A DNA stretch of 64,000 nt from Lacibacter sediminis (lineage in GTDB: Bacteria; Bacteroidota; Bacteroidia; Chitinophagales; Chitinophagaceae), in contig NZ_CP060007.1 in the NCBI RefSeq assembly GCF_014168535.1, forward strand, positions 2,108,001 to 2,172,000. Direction: 5' to 3'. Positions within the stretch are counted from its first letter, which is position 1, and every line of letters starts with the position of its first letter. Shown here piece after piece: positions 34,866-42,872 of this stretch. The translations under genes were made by a program, and so were the position numbers. Under the pieces are notes generated by a model. The model was not told the DNA's origin, made no database searches, and worked only from the letters and a program-made list of their open reading frames with translations.

Positions 34866-35323
34866 AATAGAAGTATTTAAATGATAAGTGTTTGTGATTG
34901 AATATAGAGAAAACAGGAAACCTTTCAGCTTGTTGTTTATGCTGTCTTAGCAGAAAATGCATAAGCAGCAAAAGCAACTTCATTGCTAAACAAGGTAGAT
35001 AGAAACGAATTAGTAATCGGGCAAACTGCCTTCACCTGCAGCGATCAGGTTGAGGAAATATGGCAGCAAATTATTTGTAGTGATATGTTTCTGTAAAAAC
35101 ATACTGCAAGATAAGGAAAATGAGTGATGAGTAATGAATGATGAGTGGCAACCCGATAGTTGCAGTCGGTGATTGTCTGGCCGCAATCTGTATTCTTCTT
35201 TTGTTGCCACGCAATTGTATGTCTTACAAAGGGGAGGGTATTTATCCCCTCCGGGGACGGGGTAGAATATTTTACACAGAAAGCTGTTTAAAGGGGTGGG
35301 TTTTGAGTGTCGGTAATACAAGT
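34866..35323. other. intergenic region with repeats, no gene
   Basis: 458 bp between the arginine deiminase gene and the RluE-like gene. It holds an NNNNTGA heptamer array (35117-35144) and a GC-rich stretch near 35229-35270 (CCCCTCCGGGGACGGGG) of the kind found in dispersed intergenic repeats. A 103-codon open frame on the minus strand covers the right half but reads as low-complexity repeat translation (PTPLNSFLCKIFYPVPGG), so it is not called. Confidence 0.6.
35117..35144. repeat. NNNNTGA heptamer array
   Basis: TGA at 35121, 35128, 35135 and 35142: four units of seven bases (AAAATGA GTGATGA GTAATGA ATGATGA). Same motif as the complement of the array ending the arginine deiminase gene, in opposite orientation, so the gene is flanked by inverted heptamer arrays. 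Confidence 0.55.
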
Positions 35324-35932
35324 TTATGCACGATATTCAATCCCGATCAATTCAAAAAACTCCTGCTCATTCATTTCTTTTACCTCACCCGGTTTCAAAT
35401 CGCCGAGTTTTAAATTGCCAACGGAAATACGGATCAGACGAAGGCAGCGGCGGTGAATGGCCAAACACATTTTTCGTACCTGGTGAAATTTCCCTTCTGT
35501 CAACGTCATCAGCATCCAGGTATGTGGATATTGCTGCCGCACATCATCCATGTGCAGATAATGATCCTTTACGTTTTCAACAATTTCAATGGAAGTAGGT
35601 ACAGCTATATAATCTTCCCCTGTTGTAACAGGAATGGAAACACCTGATCTTAATTGTTCTAGTAGTTCCGGTGTAACAATATTTTTTACCATGATGAGGT
35701 AAGAACGTTCATGTTTTTTCTTGGGATCAAATAGCAGGCGTGTCACTTTTTTATTCGTGGTAAGCAGCAGTAATCCTTCTGAATGATTATCCAATCTGCC
35801 AATTGCATGTGTGCCTTCCGGAAAATCAAAATCAAGATCGCCCAGCAACCGCACTTCATGCGAACTGACGAATTGCGAAACCATATCGTATGGTTTGTTG
35901 ATGATGAAATAACGGTGTGCTGAAGCTGACAT
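35324..35932 (-). CDS. RluE/RsuA-family 23S rRNA pseudouridine synthase
   Basis: 202 residues from the ATG at 35930-35932. The catalytic Asp lies in AIGRLDNHSEGLLLLT (about residue 45), and the C-terminal motif KFHQVRKMCLAIHRRCLRLIR matches RluE-type enzymes. No S4 domain is present, which also fits RluE, and the RNA target is probably a single 23S uridine. A TTG start at 35947 is possible but less likely. Confidence 0.88.
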   Translation of the reverse strand: MSASAHRYFIINKPYDMVSQFVSSHEVRLLGDLDFDFPEGTHAIGRLDNHSEGLLLLTTNKKVTRLLFDPKKKHERSYLIMVKNIVTPELLEQLRSGVSIPVTTGEDYIAVPTSIEIVENVKDHYLHMDDVRQQYPHTWMLMTLTEGKFHQVRKMCLAIHRRCLRLIRISVGNLKLGDLKPGEVKEMNEQEFFELIGIEYRA

Positions 35933-35965
35933 ATAAATTGGCTGCAAGATTACAGCTTTTGTTGT

Positions 35966-36019
35966 TAGACCTATGAGGTTTGCCGGGCTGGGTTCTTTAC
36001 TGCAAACCTCATAGGTCTA
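35966..36019. terminator. hairpin between the CrtA-like and RluE-like genes
   Basis: Eighteen-base-pair stem TAGACCTATGAGGTTTGC / GCAAACCTCATAGGTCTA around an 18-base loop. The right arm overlaps the last codons and stop of the CrtA-like gene. No strong T-run, so it may be a terminator with partial function or a dispersed palindromic repeat; the ACCTATGAGGT core is a common Bacteroidota intergenic motif. Confidence 0.55.
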
Positions 36020-36704
36020 TTCCCCAACTCGTCAACACTTTAAACCGCACAAACATATCCTCGCTATACCAATTCTCTTTTCGTGTTTTCTGAATCACAT
36101 CGGTATGCCTAGGCATTTTGTAAGCAAACTGCTTCATTTGCTCTTTGCTGTCCCAAATGGAAAAGGTCGCTTGTCGTAACCACGGTGATTCACCGATGCC
36201 CACCGAAAACCGAAATCCATCGGCTTTGCGCATATCGTTCGACACCGCTTCCACATGTTCCCAAAAACGGGAGCGTTTGCTTGGGCGGATAGTGGCACGG
36301 GTAAGCACGGCAATCCGGCCCTCATAATCCGATTTGGCGGGCAATGCACCAAACGCCTGTTTTCCATCCCAGCTTCCGTGTGCTTCGATTGGCTGCAGCA
36401 GCACCGTCCATGTTTCGCAGCCAAAGAATTTCCACCAGCCACGGATAAAACTGCCGTAGGCTTTTTGTTGCAATTCCTGCTGATCGTTGATCTTGGTTAA
36501 TTTCTCGTCATTCATCACCACTAACAAACCCCATTGCTGCCAGTCGGGTGTTTTGCTGAAAGTGCCGCCTTTGCCGCATCCGAGTGTTTTTGAAAAATGG
36601 ACATTCTTTCGAAACATGAACGGCAGTCGATGAATGGCCATGGCCAGCAAAGCGAAATAGATAAACCGTTTTTTATAGCGAATGATGGTTAAAACTGCAT
36701 ACAT
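36009..36704 (-). CDS. spheroidene monooxygenase-like (CrtA-like) protein
   Basis: 231 residues from the ATG at 36702-36704. The segment ARIRPSK...FWEHVEAVSNDM and RQATFSIWDSKEQMKQFAY matches the ligand-binding ferredoxin-like fold of CrtA-family proteins, known from carotenoid oxygenation. No carotenoid genes are nearby, so the actual role is open; such proteins are widespread in Bacteroidota. The longer frame to 36815 adds a low-quality N-terminus and is not used. Confidence 0.7.
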   Translation of the reverse strand: MYAVLTIIRYKKRFIYFALLAMAIHRLPFMFRKNVHFSKTLGCGKGGTFSKTPDWQQWGLLVVMNDEKLTKINDQQELQQKAYGSFIRGWWKFFGCETWTVLLQPIEAHGSWDGKQAFGALPAKSDYEGRIAVLTRATIRPSKRSRFWEHVEAVSNDMRKADGFRFSVGIGESPWLRQATFSIWDSKEQMKQFAYKMPRHTDVIQKTRKENWYSEDMFVRFKVLTSWGIDL

Positions 36705-37025
36705 ATGTTCAATAACCGTTGTGCTGCAAAATAGTTCTTTCTGGTTTGGGTTGAAATTGTGGCGTGTAGGCTTCGATCCGAAGAATACACTGCTGCAGAA
36801 AGCGATACAGTACAAGCGAGCGTGGCAACGAAGATGCTATAAAAACCCGCCGCTGACACCCAAAATTTGACCCAATACCTCCAGTTAAGACAAAGCGACC
36901 ATACCGCAAACAAAAGCTTTCACTTGTTGAAAACCTACGGAAAACTGTTGATAAGAAGCAAAAAGGGTAAAATTTTATTACAATCTTAATCTCCTATATT
37001 TGTCGCCTTCCTAAATTGAAAAATA
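36705..37025. other. intergenic region upstream of smc
   Basis: 321 bp between the divergent CrtA-like and smc genes. It carries the smc -7 box TATATTTG (36995-37002). The left part contains antisense frames that do not look coding. No repeat or RNA gene recognised. Confidence 0.6.
36995..37002 (+). promoter_or_regulatory. -7 box of smc
   Basis: TATATTTG matches TAnnTTTG. Transcription would start near 37009, about 17 bases before the GTG start of smc. Confidence 0.6.
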
Positions 37026-40000
37026 GTGCGTTTAAAGAGCTTAGAAATCAAGGGTTTTAAAAGTTTTGCCGATAAAACTGTGGTTAGTTTTGATGAGGGT
37101 GTAACCGGCATCATTGGCCCCAATGGCTGCGGCAAGAGTAATATTATTGATAGTATCCGCTGGGTAATTGGCGAGCAAAAGATCAGTCATCTCCGTAGTG
37201 AAAACCTCGAGAGCCTGGTGTTCAATGGTTCCAAAACAAGAAGCGCTTCGGGTTTAGCCGAGGTGAGTCTTACGTTTGAGAACACCCGTAACCTGTTACC
37301 CACCGAATTCAGTACCGTAACCGTTACCCGTAAATTTTATAAAAGTGGTGAGAGTGAATACCGCCTCAACGATGTGCAATGTCGTTTGAAGGATATTCAA
37401 AACCTGTTCCTCGATACCGGAGTTAGTACCGATAGCTATGCCATCATTGAATTAGGCATGGTGGATGATATCATCAAGGATAAAGAAAACAGCCGTCGCC
37501 GTATGCTGGAGCAGGCTGCCGGTATTACCATCTACAAAACAAGAAAGAAAGAAGCGAAGAATAAACTGGATGCAACCGAACAGGATCTGGCACGTATTGA
37601 AGATCTGTTGTTCGAGATCAACAACCAGTTAAAAACATTAGAGAACCAGGCCAAGAAAGCGGAAAAGTATTACGAGATCAAAAAAGATTATCGTGAAGTG
37701 AGTATTGAATTGGCGAAAGCGGCATTGGAAGGATTCAATCTTACATGGAAAGATTTAAATGAACAGCACGATGCTGAAGTAAATAAAAAAGTGGAACTGG
37801 AAGCAAAGATCGCAACTGAAGAAGCGGCGATTGAGCAGGAGAAAGTTGGGTTCATTGAAAAAGAAAAAGAATTGCAAATAATGCAGCATGCGTTTAACGA
37901 TATGCTACAGACTTTGCGTTCGAAAGAAAACGAAAAGAATCTTGCGCAGCAGCGTTTGCACTACCTGAAAGAAAAAGAAACAAGTCTCAACGACTTTTTG
38001 CAAAAAGCAGGTGGGCAGTTAAAAGGAATTGAAGAAAGCATTGAGTTTACGCAATTGCAAATAACAGAAGAAGATGCGAAGCTGAATGATCTCGGTTCAC
38101 AATTGGATAGTTTACGCAGTGCCGTTGAAAGTACCCGTAAAGTGTTTGATGAAAAGCGTAGTGGTATCGATGAGATACGCAAAGAAAACCAAGCGATTCA
38201 ACGCAGCCAGTTTGAAGCAGAGAAGAATGTGGCTGTTGGTGAAACATCAGTTCAAAACTTGCAGCGTACCATCTTCCAGTTAAAAGAAGAGCAAACGAAC
38301 CGCAAGCAGCAATTACATCAACTCGAAGAAGAAAAGCAGCAAAAAGAATATGAGCTGAATAACTGTCGTGAAGAATTGCAACAGTTACAGGAGCAACATG
38401 CATTTACCAAAGATCAGATCCTGCAAACACAGGAAGCACTTGAAGGGTTGCGTAATCAACTGGCTGATGAAAACAGAAAACTCGATTCAAAAAAGAATGA
38501 GCATGATCTGTTGAAGAGTTTGGTTGATTCAATGGAAGGATATCCAGACAGTGTGAAGTTTTTACACAACAATCCTGAGTGGAATGTTGAATCGCCGTTG
38601 TTGAGTGATGTGATCTATTGTAAAGAAGAATACAGAACAGCCGTAGAAAATCTGCTGGAACAATACCTCAACTATTATGTAGTGGGGAATATGAGTGATG
38701 CATTGAAAGCCGTTCACTTATTACATGCCAACCAAAAAGGAAAGGCCAACTTCTTTATGCTTGATCAGTTCAATGGTCAGGCGGTATTGAATGATGTTCC
38801 TGCAGGAACAATCCCTGCATTGAGTGTTGTTGAAGTGGAAACAAAATATCAATCGCTCATCAATTATCTGTTAGGTCAGGTAGTGATTGCAGAAGATGAA
38901 AATAACTTGCCAACTGATTTTGATGGTGTGGTTCTTGAGAAGAGCGGAAAGTTCTTCAAAGGTAAATATGCATTGAGCGGTGGTAGTGTTGGTTTGTTTG
39001 AAGGAAAGAAACTCGGACGTGCAAAAAACCTTGAACGTTTACATGAAGAGATTTTAGCACAGGAAACAGTGGTGTTGGATCTGAAGCATGCCATTCAAAT
39101 GCGTCACAATGAAGTGATCGGGTTTAATGAGCAGTTGAAGGAAAATGCTATCAAACAAACGGAAGCAACCATCAATCAATTGGTGAACCAGGTATATGGT
39201 ATTGACAACCGCATGGAAAATCTGCGTGGCATGGAGGCCAATGCAGTGAAGCGTTTGGAAGACCTGGAAATTCAACAGGAAGAAGTGTTGGAAAATCAAC
39301 AGGTGTACCGTGATGAACTGGAGAAATACAATTCACAGTTGGATGAACTCTCAAGCAAATTAGAAGCCATTGAACAGGAGTTTACAGTTGCAGAGCAACA
39401 ATACAACGAAGCCAATCAGTCGTACAACGATTATAATTTGAATGTTACCCGTCAGCAAAGTCGAGTAACAGCGTTGAAACAGGAATTTGAATTCAAACAG
39501 AATCAATTCCAGGATTTGCAATTGCAGATCACAACCAATTCAGCAGCGTTGGAAGAAGCGGCTAACCAGATCAACGAAAGCGAAGTGATGTTGCTGGAAG
39601 CACAGGATGGCTTGGTAACCTTGTTACAGAACAAAGAAACGGAAGAGCGCAAACTCAACGAAGCAGATCAGTACTATTACAATCTGCGGAATGTGTTGGG
39701 TGAAAAAGAAAGCGAACTGCGTCACAAACAAAAAGAGAAAGAGCAGGTTGATCATTTGCTCAATGAAATAAAAGATAAACTCACTGAACTGAAGTTACAG
39801 TTAAGCGGAACCAAAGAACGTTTGCTGGTTGAGTTCAAAGTAAATCTTGAAGAAGTAATTGAAGAAGAACGCACAGGCGAAGAACCATTGGAAGAATTGC
39901 AAGCCAAGGTTGATCGTATGAAAAAGCGTTTGGAAAATCTGGGTGAAGTAAACCCGACAGCGATCGAGGCGTTTGAAGAAATGCGCAAGCGTTACGAGTT

Positions 40001-40544
40001 TATTCTTGAACAGAAGAATGATCTTGTTACTGCAAAAGAATCGTTGTTGCAAACCATCCAGGAAGTGGAAGCAACGGCCAACCAACGTTTCCTCGAAACC
40101 TTTAACCAGGTACGGGAGAATTTCCAGAAAGTATTTAAGGCCTTGTTTACTGAAGAAGATACGGCTGATATGGTGTTGGAAAATCCGGAGAACCTTGCTG
40201 ATACCGGTATTGATATCATCGCTAAACCAAAAGGTAAACGCCCAAGCAGTATCTCACAGTTGAGTGGTGGCGAGAAAACATTAACAGCAACAGCGATGTT
40301 GTTTGCGATCTATCTTATTAAGCCTGCTCCGTTCTGTATCTTGGATGAGGTGGATGCACCGTTGGATGATGCCAACGTAGGTAAGTTCACCAACATGATC
40401 CGCCAGTTCAGTAACAACTCACAGTTCATCATTGTAACGCACAACAAACAAACAATGGGAGCGGTGGATGTGATCTACGGTGTAACCATGCAGGAAGCCG
40501 GTGTAAGTAAACTGGTGCCGGTGGATTTCAGGAATTTGAATTAA
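37026..40544 (+). CDS. smc: chromosome segregation protein SMC
   Basis: 1172 residues. SMC-ScpAB loops and compacts the chromosome. N-terminal ATPase half with Walker A GPNGCGKSNI (about 32-41), long coiled coils (about 170-500 and 660-1010), a hinge near 520-650 (EGYPDSVKFLHNNPEW), and a C-terminal half with the ABC signature LSGGEKTLTATAM and Walker B FCILDEVDAPLDDANV. The start is GTG (37026), preceded by the -7 box. Strong terminator after the stop. Confidence 0.97.
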   Translation: MRLKSLEIKGFKSFADKTVVSFDEGVTGIIGPNGCGKSNIIDSIRWVIGEQKISHLRSENLESLVFNGSKTRSASGLAEVSLTFENTRNLLPTEFSTVTVTRKFYKSGESEYRLNDVQCRLKDIQNLFLDTGVSTDSYAIIELGMVDDIIKDKENSRRRMLEQAAGITIYKTRKKEAKNKLDATEQDLARIEDLLFEINNQLKTLENQAKKAEKYYEIKKDYREVSIELAKAALEGFNLTWKDLNEQHDAEVNKKVELEAKIATEEAAIEQEKVGFIEKEKELQIMQHAFNDMLQTLRSKENEKNLAQQRLHYLKEKETSLNDFLQKAGGQLKGIEESIEFTQLQITEEDAKLNDLGSQLDSLRSAVESTRKVFDEKRSGIDEIRKENQAIQRSQFEAEKNVAVGETSVQNLQRTIFQLKEEQTNRKQQLHQLEEEKQQKEYELNNCREELQQLQEQHAFTKDQILQTQEALEGLRNQLADENRKLDSKKNEHDLLKSLVDSMEGYPDSVKFLHNNPEWNVESPLLSDVIYCKEEYRTAVENLLEQYLNYYVVGNMSDALKAVHLLHANQKGKANFFMLDQFNGQAVLNDVPAGTIPALSVVEVETKYQSLINYLLGQVVIAEDENNLPTDFDGVVLEKSGKFFKGKYALSGGSVGLFEGKKLGRAKNLERLHEEILAQETVVLDLKHAIQMRHNEVIGFNEQLKENAIKQTEATINQLVNQVYGIDNRMENLRGMEANAVKRLEDLEIQQEEVLENQQVYRDELEKYNSQLDELSSKLEAIEQEFTVAEQQYNEANQSYNDYNLNVTRQQSRVTALKQEFEFKQNQFQDLQLQITTNSAALEEAANQINESEVMLLEAQDGLVTLLQNKETEERKLNEADQYYYNLRNVLGEKESELRHKQKEKEQVDHLLNEIKDKLTELKLQLSGTKERLLVEFKVNLEEVIEEERTGEEPLEELQAKVDRMKKRLENLGEVNPTAIEAFEEMRKRYEFILEQKNDLVTAKESLLQTIQEVEATANQRFLETFNQVRENFQKVFKALFTEEDTADMVLENPENLADTGIDIIAKPKGKRPSSISQLSGGEKTLTATAMLFAIYLIKPAPFCILDEVDAPLDDANVGKFTNMIRQFSNNSQFIIVTHNKQTMGAVDVIYGVTMQEAGVSKLVPVDFRNLN

Positions 40545-40564
40545 ATATTTTCACCAGGAATAAG

Positions 40565-40593
40565 CAAGAGCCGAAACAATTGTTTCGGCTCTT
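40565..40593 (+). terminator. terminator after smc
   Basis: AAGAGCCGAAACA / TGTTTCGGCTCTT perfect stem with a short AT loop, then TTTG. Also could serve the convergent patatin gene. Confidence 0.85.
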
Positions 40594-40625
40594 TGCATTT
40601 ACACATTCATGGTTCAGTATTGGGT

Positions 40626-41705
40626 TTAATTATACAACAACAGCTTGTCAACAATTTCATTCAATTGTTCTGTGTGTTCAAATACATAGCTTTCTCCGGC
40701 TTCTTTCAACAGCTTCAAATTTTTCTTCGACACATTATCCATTTCAGGAGATGCTGTTTTTAAATCGGGTTCAATGCGGTAATAATCTTTTTTATCAGCA
40801 TCATCAAGTGTATCCCACATGCGAATGAGATGGTAATGCACCGTTTCACTGTTGCCGCTCATCATGATGTCGATCAGTACCGGCAACCATTTAATTAAAC
40901 CTGCATTGCGCAATTGTTCAAATTCATATTTCTTTTTACTGCTGCCCGTACCAATGCTGATGAGCAACATATCTTTCGCAGCAGGTTTGTCAGGCTTTGG
41001 TAATTGATATTTCCCATACAATACACGATCTTCATTAAAGTTCAAACCTCTTGCTTCGCTATACGCACACAATGCAGGATTATTTACAAACACTCCGCCA
41101 TCAATTAAATATTGCGGCGCATCACTTAAGCTGTAGATCATGGCCGGTTCGAAATAAGTAGGAGCGGCACTTGTTGCTCTTGCCACATTTCGAATTTTAA
41201 AATCACGTACTTCACCACCAATGCGTCTTGAGTTGGCACTGTTAAAAAAAGCCGCCCTTCGTTCATAAAAATTATAAGCTGTGATCACACATGGCTTGAT
41301 CATCTGGCTCAACGTCGTATCTCCAAGATAATCCTGCAACAAATGTTCAAGATTGTCTGCAGGAAAACTTTCGTTCCAGAAACTGAAATTTTTAAACTGC
41401 TGCCAGAAATTTTTATTGAAGATCTTATTTCCATGCTGCATGTAAAGTTGCACAGCATCGGTAGCAGAAAATTTTGCTCTGCCCGGATCTTTGTCATCAG
41501 GCATCAGGTAAATACTGGTAAGAATACCACCAGTGCTTGTGCCGGCGATCATATCAAAGTACTCGCCGATCTTTGCATTCTTGTCACCGGTAACAGCTCG
41601 TATGCGTGTTTCAAGATATTCAACGATAGTGCCGGGAATAATACCCCTGATACCACCTCCGTCAATGCTGAGGATTCTTACTTTAGAAATACTGCGGTTG
41701 CTCAT
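40626..41705 (-). CDS. patatin-like phospholipase
   Basis: 359 residues. Lipid acyl hydrolase fold with Ser-Asp dyad: oxyanion GGGIRG, nucleophile elbow GTSTGGIL (about residue 55) and Asp in DGGVFVNNPALCAY (about 201). No signal peptide, so likely cytoplasmic or membrane-associated. A C-terminal helical tail with many charged residues follows. Faces coaD across a 152-base gap. Confidence 0.92.
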   Translation of the reverse strand: MSNRSISKVRILSIDGGGIRGIIPGTIVEYLETRIRAVTGDKNAKIGEYFDMIAGTSTGGILTSIYLMPDDKDPGRAKFSATDAVQLYMQHGNKIFNKNFWQQFKNFSFWNESFPADNLEHLLQDYLGDTTLSQMIKPCVITAYNFYERRAAFFNSANSRRIGGEVRDFKIRNVARATSAAPTYFEPAMIYSLSDAPQYLIDGGVFVNNPALCAYSEARGLNFNEDRVLYGKYQLPKPDKPAAKDMLLISIGTGSSKKKYEFEQLRNAGLIKWLPVLIDIMMSGNSETVHYHLIRMWDTLDDADKKDYYRIEPDLKTASPEMDNVSKKNLKLLKEAGESYVFEHTEQLNEIVDKLLLYN

Positions 41706-41857
41706 GGTTAGGTTTGTTTACAGAAAAATACAAACAACAGATTAGAAATAAAATACCTCTTTACGGGGTGTTTGTTCTACGTTCTTTTACGGCTAATTAA
41801 GCGTCGTCTTTGTTTATTTGGTTTATTCGTTCGATATTCGGTTTCTAAATCAACTGC

Positions 41858-42334
41858 ATGCAACGTATCTGCTTGTTCCCGGGAACATTTGATCCTATCA
41901 CTGTCGGTCACCTCGATATTATTTACCGTTCACTTGATCTGTTTGATAAAGTATATATCGGTATTGGCCGTAATGCAGCCAAAGTACCCATGTTCAGTGA
42001 AGATCAACGGATCAGCTGGATCAATGAAATTTTCAAAGGTGAGCCAAGAGTAAAAGCAGTTTTTTATGAAGGTCTTACAGTTGATTGCTGCAAAAAAGTA
42101 AAAGCAAAGTTTATCCTCCGTGGTATCCGTTACGTAAACGATTTTGAATATGAGAAAGCGATCGCTGATATGAACCGCAGTCTTGATCATGATATTGAAA
42201 CGATCTTTCTTACCTGTCTGCCACAATACACATCTGTTGCATCTACACTTGTTCGTGATGTAATTCGTAATGGCGGAGATGCGTCACCCTTTTTACCCGA
42301 TGTTGTGAACACAACGGTATCTAATCAAAAATAG
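41858..42334 (+). CDS. coaD: phosphopantetheine adenylyltransferase
   Basis: 158 residues. Makes dephospho-CoA from 4'-phosphopantetheine and ATP. The nucleotidyltransferase TVGHLDII motif and FPGTFDPITVGHLD open the protein; ILRGIRYVNDFEYEKAIADMNR and TSVASTLVRDVIRNGGD are typical of CoaD. Five bases before the hotdog gene, so co-transcribed. Confidence 0.96.
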   Translation: MQRICLFPGTFDPITVGHLDIIYRSLDLFDKVYIGIGRNAAKVPMFSEDQRISWINEIFKGEPRVKAVFYEGLTVDCCKKVKAKFILRGIRYVNDFEYEKAIADMNRSLDHDIETIFLTCLPQYTSVASTLVRDVIRNGGDASPFLPDVVNTTVSNQK

Positions 42335-42339
42335 TTCTG

Positions 42340-42774
42340 ATGATGGATGCGATCTGGTTTAATAAAGAATTGTCAATTGCAGAGCTGACAGCATTGTGTG
42401 ATCAAACAATTGCCGAAGTACTCGACTTGAAATTTATAGAAACAGGTAGCAATTACATCAAAGCAACAATGCCTGTTGATCATCGTACACATCAACCTTA
42501 TGGTTTGTTACATGGCGGAGCAAGTTGTGTGTTGGCTGAAACGTTAGGAAGTATTGCAAGCGCCCATGTAATTGATCCGGAAAAATTTATTTGTGTTGGC
42601 ATTGAGATCAACGCCAATCATATCCGTTCTGTACGCAGCGGATTGGTAACAGGCATCACCACGCCCATTCACATTGGTGCCAGTACACATGTGTGGGATA
42701 TTAAAATTTATGACGAACGTGAAAAACTCGTTTGTGTCAGCAGGTTAACCGTTGCTATTCTCAAGAAACCATAA
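42340..42774 (+). CDS. hotdog-fold thioesterase, PaaI/YdiI-like
   Basis: 144 residues of the 4HBT hotdog fold. Active-site region HQPYGLLHGGASCVLAETLGS with the catalytic His/Glu area, and INANHIRSVRSGLVTG. Such enzymes hydrolyse aromatic or other acyl-CoA thioesters; next to coaD it may salvage CoA. A Met one codon later (42343) is an alternative start. Confidence 0.9.
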   Translation: MMDAIWFNKELSIAELTALCDQTIAEVLDLKFIETGSNYIKATMPVDHRTHQPYGLLHGGASCVLAETLGSIASAHVIDPEKFICVGIEINANHIRSVRSGLVTGITTPIHIGASTHVWDIKIYDEREKLVCVSRLTVAILKKP

Positions 42775-42872
42775 TTTTATTTCGAAGTTTTACTTTTATT
42801 TCATCTTCTGTTTTTTCTGCTGCCTGTTTGTGTTGTAACTTACTGTACTTTCTTCAGTAAAACATAACCGAT

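Noticed and set aside
35010..35321. 103-codon open frame in the gap upstream of the arginine deiminase gene
   Set aside because: Covers the heptamer array and a GC-rich repeat; the translated sequence reads as repeat DNA, not protein.
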